A stretch of DNA of 13,264 nt from an uncultured Peptococcaceae bacterium (GTDB lineage Bacteria > Bacillota > Peptococcia > Peptococcales > Peptococcaceae). The notes under the pieces are model-generated. The model was not told the DNA's origin and did no database searches. It saw nothing but the letters and a program-made list of their open reading frames with translations. A program made the translations under genes and the position numbers. This document shows, one piece after another, positions 1 through 5,633 of the stretch. The stretch's first letter is position 1. Every line of letters begins with the position of its first letter. The stretch spans positions 1-13,264 of the forward strand of contig CAUDRX010000054.1 of NCBI GenBank assembly GCA_958451915.1, read 5' to 3'.

Positions 1-139
1 GCAGGCAAAGAAAAAACGCCGCCTGAACATGTGACGACGTTTCATGCGAGACCCCCGCTGCCCCCCTGAAAGGGGCCCTCCCCGCCCCCATGCGACACGC
101 GAAATAATGCTGCGCGCTTTTCCCCTGACAGATATGAAA

Positions 140-180
140 ACAGCGTGCTGCAAAAGGTGTTCTCTTCTGCGGCACGCTGT
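140..180 (-). terminator. Hairpin/terminator downstream of transposase orfB
   Basis: Arms at 140-152 and 168-180 pair over 13 bp with one G.U pair around a 15-nt loop. Read on the minus strand, the stem is followed by only a short T run (about four), so termination may be weak. It lies about 25 bp after the orfB stop, close to the probable insertion-sequence end. Confidence 0.55.
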
Positions 181-204
181 CTTTATGCCCCTGTCTGCTG
201 CCCG

Positions 205-1152
205 TTAATGATGATTTGGCGGATGCTGTGCGGGGTCTGTGAGAAGCATTGGCGGGGCAAGGCGGCGGCGATAGACGGCTGGGGGCAGGCGGTCGAGGGC
301 GCGCTGGCGGCGGCGGTTGTTGTAAAAATCAATATATTGGTGGATGGCGCGGGCGAGGCTTTCATAGTCACTGAAATGGGCCTGGTGGTACATCTCGGTT
401 TTGAGGGTGCCCCAGAAGCCTTCGATGGGGCTGTTGTCCTGGCATTTGCCAACGCGGGACATGCTCTGGATGATGCCGTGGGCGCGAAGTTTTCTGGCGA
501 AACCGAGGGAGGTGTACTGGACGCCGTGGTCGCTGTGCAGGATGGGGCGGGCATTGGGGTAACGGGCGATGGCATGATCGAGGGTGGTGTGGACGAGGAG
601 GTTGTTATTGCGGGGGCTGATGTGGTAAGCGACGATGTCGCGGGCGGCGAGATCGAGGATGGCGGACAGATAGAGCTTTTTGCCGTCTGAGCCGTAGGCC
701 ATCTCGGTGACATCGGTGAGCCATTTCTGATTGGGGGCCTGGGCACTGAAATCATGGGCGATGAGGTCGTCGACATGGCGAAGGCGGCGCAGGTCGGCAT
801 GCCTGGCGGGATCGGTGCGGGCGAGATAAACGAGGGAATAGAGGCCGGCAAAACGGCAGAGCCGGCGGATGCGCCCATCGGAATAGTGGGTGCCATAGCG
901 AACGTTGTACTCGTCGGCGAGGCGGCGGGCGCCGTAGAGGCCGTGGCTCTGGAAATAGATCTTGCAGAGCCCGGCAAGGATGCGCTCATTCTCGCGCTGG
1001 GTCGGACTCTTCTGGCGGTGGAGCCATTTGTAGTAGGCGCTGCGGTGCACCTGGAGGGCGCGGCAGGATTCGGCGACGCTGAAATGATGGTCACGCACGA
1101 GGCTGTGGATGATGTGGTATTCGAAAAGGTGGCGGATGCCGCTCAGTCCCAC
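205..1152 (-). CDS. IS3-family transposase OrfB (DDE recombinase)
   Basis: This is the catalytic subunit that cuts and joins the element ends. A 315-residue product is read from a GTG at 1152, but the frame is open upstream through the A7 run at 1173-1179, so the main product is probably an OrfAB fusion made by -1 frameshifting. An HTH_21-type N-terminal part (about residues 45-105) carries the YGARRL motif. The rve integrase core follows, with catalytic D147 (in LTDVTEM), D208 (in HSDHGVQYT) and E244 (in DNSPIEGFWGTLK). The 35-residue gap between the second Asp and the Glu is the canonical D-35-E spacing. The C-terminal YIDFYNNRRRQRAL motif is also typical. All key residues are present and there is no internal stop, so the gene appears intact. 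Confidence 0.93.
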   Translation of the reverse strand: MGLSGIRHLFEYHIIHSLVRDHHFSVAESCRALQVHRSAYYKWLHRQKSPTQRENERILAGLCKIYFQSHGLYGARRLADEYNVRYGTHYSDGRIRRLCRFAGLYSLVYLARTDPARHADLRRLRHVDDLIAHDFSAQAPNQKWLTDVTEMAYGSDGKKLYLSAILDLAARDIVAYHISPRNNNLLVHTTLDHAIARYPNARPILHSDHGVQYTSLGFARKLRAHGIIQSMSRVGKCQDNSPIEGFWGTLKTEMYHQAHFSDYESLARAIHQYIDFYNNRRRQRALDRLPPAVYRRRLAPPMLLTDPAQHPPNHH

Positions 1153-1826
1153 CCCCTTTCGAGGCTGCGCAGTTTTTTTAAGGCGGTGTTCTCGACCTGA
1201 AGGCGGCGATTGTCGGCCTGGAGAAGGCGCAGCTCGGCGCGCAGGCGCTCGGTCTCTGTCATGAGGTGGTCGGGCTTGGGCTGGCCGCGGCGGTCCTGGA
1301 GGGCGTCGGCGCCGCCGGCGAGATACTTGCGCACCCAGGTGCGGATCTGGTTGTAGGAAACGTGGTAGGTGTGGATGGTGAGGGTGTAGTCGCGCTGATG
1401 CTCGAGGCAGAAGGAAACGATCTCGATGCGCTCTTCGATGGTGGTGCGGCGGGCCTTAGGGGGCGTCTGAGGGGGCGGAGGCGGTGGGCCGGCGCCAAAA
1501 GCTTCATTATTATGGTATTGTTTGACCCAGCTGCGGAGCTGAGAGCGGCTGCGGATCCGGAAACGGGCACAGATCTCGCGCTGGCTGCCCTGGCCGTCGA
1601 GATAGGCCTGTACGGCGGCAGCTTTGAGCTCGGGCGGATAATGCTGCTGGCTGGCAGGGGTGACGAGGGCGTCTTCGCCCTGACTCTCACAGAGGGCGAC
1701 AAGATCGCGCAGGGTGCGCCCGCTGATCTTAAAACGGGCAGCAATGCGGTCATAACTGCCGTCGCCATTTTTGTAAGCGCGCACAGCCGCAAGACGTTGT
1801 TCATTGGTAAGCCTGGTCATGGTCAT
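1143..1826 (-). CDS. IS3-family transposase OrfA (helix-turn-helix protein)
   Basis: This DNA-binding subunit recognises the element ends. It is 227 residues long, at the long end for OrfA. It has three helix-turn-helix-like repeats at about residues 6-45, 65-105 and 130-170, a proline run (PPPPPP, about 113-118) between the second and third, and a C-terminal leucine-zipper-like coiled coil (about 190-220) typical of IS150-like OrfA. It overlaps orfB by 10 bp, with orfB in the -1 frame. Two in-frame ATGs follow AGGAGG: the first at 1826 is only 2 nt from it, while the second at 1820 has a better 8-nt spacing and may be the true start. The gene ends in TGA at 1145-1143. Confidence 0.9.
   Translation of the reverse strand: MTMTRLTNEQRLAAVRAYKNGDGSYDRIAARFKISGRTLRDLVALCESQGEDALVTPASQQHYPPELKAAAVQAYLDGQGSQREICARFRIRSRSQLRSWVKQYHNNEAFGAGPPPPPPQTPPKARRTTIEERIEIVSFCLEHQRDYTLTIHTYHVSYNQIRTWVRKYLAGGADALQDRRGQPKPDHLMTETERLRAELRLLQADNRRLQVENTALKKLRSLERGWD
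1170..1186 (-). promoter_or_regulatory. Probable -1 ribosomal frameshift site (A7C)
   Basis: On the minus strand the OrfA codons read TTA AAA AAA CTG, with seven A at 1179-1173. Slipping back one base puts the ribosome into the orfB frame, which is open from here through the annotated OrfB. IS3-family elements commonly use A6G or A7 slippery runs to make the OrfAB transposase. The self-complementary CTGCGCAG just downstream and a purine-rich AAAGGGGG tract before the orfB GTG could assist frameshifting or reinitiation. Confidence 0.75.
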
Positions 1827-1896
1827 GACCTCCTTTTCTTTTGTTCACACGGTAGGGCCGGTCGATACACATCGGCCTGATGGGCATCGGATCACC

Positions 1897-1976
1897 AAAA
1901 AAAGACAGCATTGCTGTGAACATGGTCGCTGGAGGGATCTCATCTGTTCTCGGCGGCTGTTCAAAACAATGCTGTC
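1897..1976 (-). terminator. Long-loop terminator upstream of transposase
   Basis: Perfect 10-bp arms lie at 1904-1913 (GACAGCATTG) and 1967-1976 (CAATGCTGTC) around a 53-nt loop. On the minus strand the stem runs straight into seven T (1903-1897). It would stop transcription coming from the FAH-family gene before orfA, so it may be the terminator of that gene, or a device at the insertion-sequence end that blocks read-through into the transposase. Confidence 0.6.
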
Positions 1977-2097
1977 ATCGATGGTCTGATATGCAGTTGT
2001 GAGGGGATTTTATCTGTCCGTTTTTCGGTGTCTGTTAAAGCTGGCTGTATCTTCCTTGTGCGCACATCCACCCGCTTTCACAGGAACGCTGCAGCGG

Positions 2098-2874
2098 TCA
2101 CCCGATGACTTTATTGGTCAGGGTGCCGATGCCTTCGATGTCGATGGTGATGGTGTCGCCTGGGGCGAGGTGCCCGACGCCGGCTGGAGTGCCGCTGTAG
2201 ATGACATCACCGGGTTCGAGGGTGGTGAAGGCGGAGAGATGGGCGATGAGACGGGCGATCGGGAAGATCATGAGGCCGGAATTGCCGTCCTGGCGCGGTT
2301 CGCCGTTGAGGAAGGAGCGCACCTGGAGGGTCTGTGGGTCGCTGATGGCGGTCTCGATCCATGGGCCAAGGGGCTTGTAGGATGGCTGAGACTTGGCACG
2401 CAGCCACTGCTTGTCGCTGTTCTGGTAGGTGCGGTCGCTGACGTCGTTGCCACAGGTGTAGCCGAGGACGTAGTCCAGGGCGTCTTCTTCGCGCACATTG
2501 CGGGCACGGCGGCCGATGACGGCGACGAGCTCAGCTTCGTAGTCGACGGTATGGTCGGGGCGGCTGATGGTGATCGGCGCATCGGGGCCGGTGATGGCGG
2601 TAGAAGCGCAGAGAAAGGCGATAGGATCATCCGGATTGGCACGCGTCGGATCGATGTGCTTGAACTCGTCGACGTGAGCGGCATAGTTGAGCCCGATGGC
2701 GTAGACATGCGGCGGATTCACAGGCGCGAGCAGCTCGCATTCTGCGAGCGGCAGCGTGGTCTGACTGAACCTGATCTCGGATGCAAAGATGTCGCCATCG
2801 ATGAGGGTGGCGGTGTCGCCGTCGATGCGGGCGTAATAGATCTGCTGGTCATATTTGATGCGGGCGAGTTTCAT
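2098..2874 (-). CDS. Fumarylacetoacetate hydrolase (FAH) family protein
   Basis: This is probably a metal-dependent cytosolic enzyme that hydrolyses, decarboxylates or isomerises a 2-oxo/acylpyruvate-type compound; family members act in aromatic degradation or on oxaloacetate/acylpyruvates. The product is about 258 residues, the usual length for the small FAH family. Counting from the upstream ATG at 2883, it has the YAIGLNYAAH motif (61-70), the DYEAEL metal-binding motif (E116, E118), D147 in the CGNDVSDR segment, KSQPSYKPLGPW (164-175) and SGTPAGVG (230-237). The substrate cannot be told from sequence. GGAAGG at 2891-2886 is only 2 nt from the ATG at 2883 but 11 nt from the ATG at 2874, whose product begins MKLARI like many relatives, so I chose 2874. 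No aromatic-pathway neighbours are visible. Confidence 0.9.
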   Translation of the reverse strand: MKLARIKYDQQIYYARIDGDTATLIDGDIFASEIRFSQTTLPLAECELLAPVNPPHVYAIGLNYAAHVDEFKHIDPTRANPDDPIAFLCASTAITGPDAPITISRPDHTVDYEAELVAVIGRRARNVREEDALDYVLGYTCGNDVSDRTYQNSDKQWLRAKSQPSYKPLGPWIETAISDPQTLQVRSFLNGEPRQDGNSGLMIFPIARLIAHLSAFTTLEPGDVIYSGTPAGVGHLAPGDTITIDIEGIGTLTNKVIG

Positions 2875-3092
2875 AATGATCATTTCCTTCCATATGATTA
2901 GGGTTCATGCGCATGGATAACAAGGGATCGCTGTCTGCGCGTGCTTGCTGCCGGTGGGGCTGCCTGTATCCAACAGGAACAGCCTGAGATCACACAATCT
3001 TCTAACATTATCATATCACTATACACGTGAAAAGACCACAAAAACCATCGCTTTCGCAAAACGACGACCGGGACCGGTCCCAGGAACGCCAT

Positions 3093-3116
3093 AAAAAAGC
3101 CTCCCTGGAGGGAGGC
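3093..3116 (-). terminator. Intrinsic terminator of gene A (NlpC/P60)
   Basis: GCCTCCC at 3099-3105 pairs with GGGAGGC at 3110-3116 (8-bp stem if the next pair forms), followed on the minus strand by six T (3098-3093). It lies 18 bp past the NlpC/P60 stop codon. Confidence 0.92.
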
Positions 3117-3133
3117 AGTTCTTGCAGATGTCG

Positions 3134-3835
3134 TTATACGAGCACGCGGCCAGCGGTGTCAAATGGATACTGATCGTAGCTCTGGACGCAGACGCTCTGG
3201 CCTGGAGCCGGTGCGTGGATGTATTCGCCGTCACCGATGTAGATGCCGACATGGTATGGGCTCTGGCCGCCCCAGAAAACGAGGTCGCCTGGCTGGAGGC
3301 TGTCGAGGGAGACCTGGCTCACGACTGCGATCTGATCATAGGTGGTACGTGGCAGGCTGATGCCGTTCTGTGCGAAAACATACTGGACAAGGCCGCTGCA
3401 GTCGAAGCCGTCAGGGGTCGTGCCGCCCCAGACATAAGGTACGCCGATGTAGTTCATGGCAGTGCCGATGATGCTGCGTGCAGTGGCATCATCGATGCTG
3501 TCGAGGATCTCTTCTTCCTCTTCTTCATCAACGGTGATATCGCTCTCAGGAACATCAACATCCGGCAGAGTGATCTCTGGTGCCTCTGTGTTTGGTGCAG
3601 ATGGCGTGCTTGGGTCCACTGGTGCGACAGGGGCCTGGCCATTGTTCTGGCTGTTGAGGTGCTGAGTGGCTGCGAGCATGGCATCGATGGCAGCCTGGAG
3701 GTTTGGCCCGCTTGGCTCGGAATCAACAGTCCCACCAACGAGGGCGGTGTCTGCGGCCTGCGCTGGGGCAGCACCTACGCCAAATACGGTAACAGCACAA
3801 AGAGCGATCGCTACGGTCCATTTTTTCAGATTCAA
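3134..3835 (-). CDS. Secreted NlpC/P60 peptidoglycan endopeptidase (gene A)
   Basis: This is a predicted exported cysteine endopeptidase that cleaves peptide stems of peptidoglycan, most likely D-Glu/mDAP-type bonds as known for the family. The 233 residues begin with a signal peptide (about 1-27, ending AQA before ADTA). A PNLQAAIDAMLAA segment (44-56) resembles one in gene C. Then come a Pro/Asp-rich linker (about 68-100), an acidic run (D103 plus six Glu, 104-109) and the NlpC/P60 domain (about 118-233), with Cys146 in FDCSGLV, His195 in YHVGIYIG and His207 in YIHAPAPGQ as the likely catalytic triad. The start is TTG at 3835, because a TGA lies in frame three codons upstream and the next Met is residue 53. 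There is no CuAO-like domain, unlike gene B, whose catalytic domain it closely resembles. It has its own promoter and terminator. Confidence 0.93.
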   Translation of the reverse strand: MNLKKWTVAIALCAVTVFGVGAAPAQAADTALVGGTVDSEPSGPNLQAAIDAMLAATQHLNSQNNGQAPVAPVDPSTPSAPNTEAPEITLPDVDVPESDITVDEEEEEEILDSIDDATARSIIGTAMNYIGVPYVWGGTTPDGFDCSGLVQYVFAQNGISLPRTTYDQIAVVSQVSLDSLQPGDLVFWGGQSPYHVGIYIGDGEYIHAPAPGQSVCVQSYDQYPFDTAGRVLV

Positions 3836-3853
3836 GAGGGGTCACGTCCTTCC

Positions 3854-3906
3854 TTTGACGGGGCGTGTCGATGATGAGAGTGTGTGAAATGTGTTTGCCC
3901 GTCAAA
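3854..3906 (-). promoter_or_regulatory. Leader stem before the RBS of gene A, shared with gene C
   Basis: TTTGACGGG on the minus strand (3906-3898) can pair with CCCGTCAAA (3862-3854), a perfect 9-bp stem with a 35-nt loop. Its 3' arm directly abuts the GGAAGGACGTGACC ribosome-binding region of the TTG start. The same arms occur in the leader of gene C (8025-8088). This suggests an RNA structure affecting translation or stability, but that is an inference. Confidence 0.5.
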
Positions 3907-3954
3907 ACCTTTTTTCGTTTGAGTGCGGGGTTTTGTACCGCCGCATATCTTGCT

Positions 3955-3996
3955 CGTGAAACTTTTATTATAATACACGAAACAGTCGTATTTGAA
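3955..3996 (-). promoter_or_regulatory. Promoter of gene A
   Basis: The -10 TATAAT is at 3972-3967 on the minus strand, with TTCAAA at 3996-3991 as a possible -35 (18-bp spacing). The -10 and initial transcribed region (3976-3955) match the gene C promoter in 21 of 22 positions, including AAGTTTCACG just downstream of the -10. The predicted 5' untranslated leader is about 125 nt. Confidence 0.65.
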
Positions 3997-4030
3997 CAGG
4001 TTTTGACCGCGATTGTCATTCAACTGTCAC
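3991..4030 (+). promoter_or_regulatory. Pho-box-like direct repeats upstream of gene A
   Basis: On the plus strand four hexamers recur every 11 bp: TTTGAA (3991), TTTGAC (4002), TTGTCA (4013) and CTGTCA (4024). The last two, with flanks, form an 18-bp element (4013-4030) that matches the enterobacterial Pho-box consensus (two CTGTCAT-like units 11 bp apart) at 15 of 18 positions by eye. The unit nearest the promoter overlaps the -35. The repeats look like an OmpR/PhoB-family response-regulator site, in the reverse orientation to the gene. Confidence 0.5.
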
Positions 4031-4069
4031 CTTCTTTCAGGCACTGGCTGCATCTCGCCTGAGGGCGCG

Positions 4070-4100
4070 AAAAAGGCGCTGCGAAGGCATTTGCAGCGCC
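4070..4100 (-). terminator. Intrinsic terminator between gene B and gene A
   Basis: GGCGCTGC at 4075-4082 pairs with GCAGCGCC at 4093-4100, a perfect 8-bp stem with a 10-nt loop, followed on the minus strand by five T (4074-4070). It lies about 310 bp past the gene B stop, and I found no better terminator nearer. It therefore either ends a long 3' untranslated region or belongs to an unrecognised small transcript in 4101-4409. Confidence 0.75.
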
Positions 4101-4128
4101 TGAGGCTTTGATCATACGGGATTTTTTA

Positions 4129-4142
4129 GGAACAGACGTTCC
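4129..4142. promoter_or_regulatory. LexA/DinR-like palindrome
   Basis: GGAACAGACGTTCC fits the Gram-positive SOS-box pattern CGAAC-RNRY-GTTYC at 13 of 14 positions. It lies in the long intergenic region upstream of gene A, about 160 bp above its -10. No SOS-type gene is adjacent, so its target is unclear. One such palindrome could occur by chance. Confidence 0.35.
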
Positions 4143-4148
4143 GTGCCA

Positions 4149-4178
4149 TTTGTAACAAGCAGATGAAAAAGTTACAAA
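4149..4178. repeat. Inverted repeat TTTGTAAC-N14-GTTACAAA
   Basis: Perfect 8-bp arms at 4149-4156 and 4171-4178 are separated by 14 bp. A GTAAC/GTTAC inverted pair also occurs upstream of gene C (8233-8247). It may be a regulator site or an RNA hairpin. No T run follows on either strand. Confidence 0.4.
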
Positions 4179-4318
4179 ATCCGTGGTTTTTGTTGTTTTT
4201 TATCACTCTTGAGTTGTTTTTATTGTCATGTGCACAATTTCACAGTCTCTGCACTGGACAATACACAGGCTAAGCCCTGGGATGATTGTTCGACCAGACA
4301 AAATCCGGCGCATTCGCC

Positions 4319-4344
4319 TTTGCTGGCAGGGGCCTGTCAGCAAA
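4319..4344. repeat. Strong hairpin in the 3' region of gene B
   Basis: TTTGCTG (4319-4325) and CAGCAAA (4338-4344) pair perfectly, and an inner CAG/CTG extends the stem to 11 bp if one G.U pair is allowed in a plus-strand RNA (an A-C mismatch in a minus-strand RNA). It lies about 65 bp downstream of the gene B stop and has no adjoining T tract, so it is a poor terminator. It may protect an mRNA 3' end or be part of a small RNA. Confidence 0.4.
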
Positions 4345-4409
4345 GACTGCCTGACGCCCGCAGGCGAGGCGGACACCTGGAAGGACGAACGCCTCACGCC
4401 TTACCCCGC

Positions 4410-5312
4410 TCAGAGGATGCGTCCTGCGCTGGTAAATGCGTATTCGCTGTAGCTCTGGATGCGCACGCACTGGCCTGGGGCTGGGGAATGGATGTATTGG
4501 CCGTCGCCGATGTAGATGCCGACATGGTAGGCGCTGGAGCCCCAGAAGACGAGGTCGCCCGGCTGGAGGTCACTCAGGGACACTGGCGTGGCGTAAGCCT
4601 GCTGGCTGTAGGTGACACGTGGGATGGAGATGCCGTTCTCGGCGTAGACATACTGCACAAAACCGCTGCAGTCAAAGCCGGATGGCGTGGTGCCGCCCCA
4701 GACGTATGGCACGCCGAGATATTTCAGCGCGGTGGCGACGATCTGCTCGCCCTGACTCCTGGTCACGTAGGCTTCATCGACGCTGTAGGCTTCGAGGCTC
4801 TTCCAGACGGTGGTGGCGTCGACCTTGATGAGCATGAGGGTGGTGTTCTGCACGCTGACAACGCGATTGGTCAGCTGCTGGATGAAGGCCATTGGCACAT
4901 AGGCGGTGCCATCGACGTCCTTGATGGTGCTGTAAGCGCCGTCGGCGGTGGTGGCGATGGCGGTGTGGTCTTCGTTATAGTAGAGCTGGGTCTCACCGGA
5001 GGAGGTGGTGAGCTTGAGCTTGCGGTCCTGATCGTCAGGGTTTTCAGTGACGGTCGCCCCGAGGATGTTCAGGGTCTTTTTCAATGGCAGATATAAGGTG
5101 CCCTGGTCGTTCACAACGGAAACGCCGAGGTCATAGGTATCGATATGCTGATCGCTGGAAGCGCCATTGAGCGCGCTGGTCGGTGTCCCGGTCTCATCGA
5201 CGACTGGGGAGTCGGCGACAGGCGCGGTGTCATCTGCAAAGGCAGGGGCGGCGCCAAAACTGGTCACGCCGAATGCGATAAGTAACATGGCTGCGATGGA
5301 TCTCTGTTTCAT
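4410..5312 (-). CDS. Secreted CuAO-like + NlpC/P60 peptidoglycan endopeptidase (gene B)
   Basis: This is a predicted exported wall hydrolase of 300 residues. A signal peptide (about 1-26, ending AFA before DDTA) is followed by a low-complexity stretch, then a copper-amine-oxidase-N-terminal-like domain (about 58-165; LYLPLKKTLNILGATV and AYVPMAFIQQL are its signature-like segments). This domain is known in Bacillota as a non-catalytic module, probably for wall or protein binding. The NlpC/P60 domain (about 186-300) has Cys215 in FDCSGFV, His263 in YHVGIYIG and His275 in YIHSPAPGQ. The catalytic domain closely matches that of gene A. The ATG at 5312 follows AAGGACGTGA, a box also found before genes A and C, with a rather long spacing. 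It is probably transcribed alone, since a terminator lies upstream at 5590-5616. Confidence 0.94.
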   Translation of the reverse strand: MKQRSIAAMLLIAFGVTSFGAAPAFADDTAPVADSPVVDETGTPTSALNGASSDQHIDTYDLGVSVVNDQGTLYLPLKKTLNILGATVTENPDDQDRKLKLTTSSGETQLYYNEDHTAIATTADGAYSTIKDVDGTAYVPMAFIQQLTNRVVSVQNTTLMLIKVDATTVWKSLEAYSVDEAYVTRSQGEQIVATALKYLGVPYVWGGTTPSGFDCSGFVQYVYAENGISIPRVTYSQQAYATPVSLSDLQPGDLVFWGSSAYHVGIYIGDGQYIHSPAPGQCVRIQSYSEYAFTSAGRIL

Positions 5313-5365
5313 GATTGGGATTCACGTCCTTTTCGTTATGTTTCTGGTTTTCATCGACGGGTCGT

Positions 5366-5395
5366 ATGCTAACACAGAAATTCCGCCCTTGGCAA
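5366..5395 (-). promoter_or_regulatory. Candidate promoter of gene B
   Basis: On the minus strand TTGCCA (5395-5390) and TAGCAT (5371-5366) are 18 bp apart, and the -10 carries an extended TG-T before it. It would give a leader of about 50 nt. The promoter is unlike that of genes A and C, and I did not find the TGTCA repeat here. Confidence 0.4.
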
Positions 5396-5455
5396 GACAT
5401 ACAAAGGAAGTGTCAATTTATTGTTAGTTCTCTAAGCAGCTGTTGTTACTTTTTT

Positions 5456-5480
5456 CAAAGCCGCTCACGGCGCGGCTTTG
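5456..5480. repeat. Perfect 9-bp inverted repeat upstream of gene B
   Basis: CAAAGCCGC (5456-5464) and GCGGCTTTG (5472-5480) flank a 7-nt loop. A T run precedes the stem on the plus strand, so neither strand has the stem-then-T layout of a terminator. It may be an operator or RNA structure. Confidence 0.4.
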
Positions 5481-5517
5481 CGGCTGCTGCAACCGTGTCA
5501 GAAACGAAAGATTTCGA

Positions 5518-5529
5518 GAACACATGTTC
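5518..5529. promoter_or_regulatory. Second LexA/DinR-like palindrome
   Basis: GAACACATGTTC fits the core GAAC-RNRY-GTTC and is followed by C as in the consensus. It lies about 120 bp above the candidate promoter of gene B, in the only other long intergenic stretch next to an NlpC/P60 gene. Function is not shown by context. Confidence 0.35.
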
Positions 5530-5589
5530 CTATTTTATTGACAATCTCCATGCTTTCCCGAAACGTTGTAACTTTTTACTTTTGGCTAT

Positions 5590-5616
5590 AAAAAAACGCC
5601 ACGCTTGTGCGTGACG
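5590..5616 (-). terminator. Intrinsic terminator of the 5634-5996 gene
   Basis: CGCCACGC (5597-5604) pairs with GCGTGACG (5609-5616) over 8 bp with one wobble pair and a 4-nt loop, followed on the minus strand by seven T (5596-5590). It lies just past the stop codon of the small membrane protein. Confidence 0.92.
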
Positions 5617-5633
5617 CAAAGGCTCGGGATGGT

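Larger units (their letters stand above)
126..2018 (-). mobile_element. IS3-family insertion sequence (ends unresolved)
   Basis: The element contains a two-gene transposase, OrfA with several helix-turn-helix motifs and OrfB with a DDE catalytic core, overlapping in the -1 frame as in IS3-family (IS150-like) elements. Both reading frames are intact, so it may still be active. The ends are not certain. One candidate pair is GACAGATA at 127-134 with its reverse complement at 2011-2018. Another is TGACAG at 126-131 with CTGTCA at 1972-1977, which gives the TG...CA termini usual for the family. A third, weaker pair would be near 185 and 1890 (ATGCCC on both). I see no convincing short target duplication for any of them. 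The element lies downstream of the FAH-family gene and does not interrupt a gene that I can recognise. Confidence 0.7.

Noticed and set aside
1..125. A gene or repeat in the first 125 bases
   Set aside because: I see only GC-rich sequence with short hairpins and a CATGCGA direct repeat (43-49, 89-95). No frame or RNA gene can be supported.
145..1200. Long plus-strand frames opposite the transposase genes (e.g. 145-690, 754-1200)
   Set aside because: They are antisense shadows of GC-rich OrfA/OrfB, lack ribosome binding sites and have Ala/Val/Gly-rich, non-protein-like composition.
3018..3032. TTTCACGTGTATA upstream of the FAH-family gene, identical to a stretch below the gene C promoter
   Set aside because: A 13-bp match between two places in a window this size is expected by chance, and the flanking promoter blocks are not shared.
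3836..3960. A c-di-AMP (ydaO) riboswitch in the leaders of the hydrolase genes
   Set aside because: That class often precedes wall-hydrolase genes, but I cannot find its conserved core sequences in the leaders of A, B or C.
3723..4019. 98-residue minus-strand frame overlapping the start of gene A
   Set aside because: It runs through the promoter and leader of gene A in another frame, and its product is Arg/Cys-rich with no recognisable domain. The GTG in the AAGGACGTGA box is out of frame with the signal peptide and better explained as part of an extended Shine-Dalgarno.
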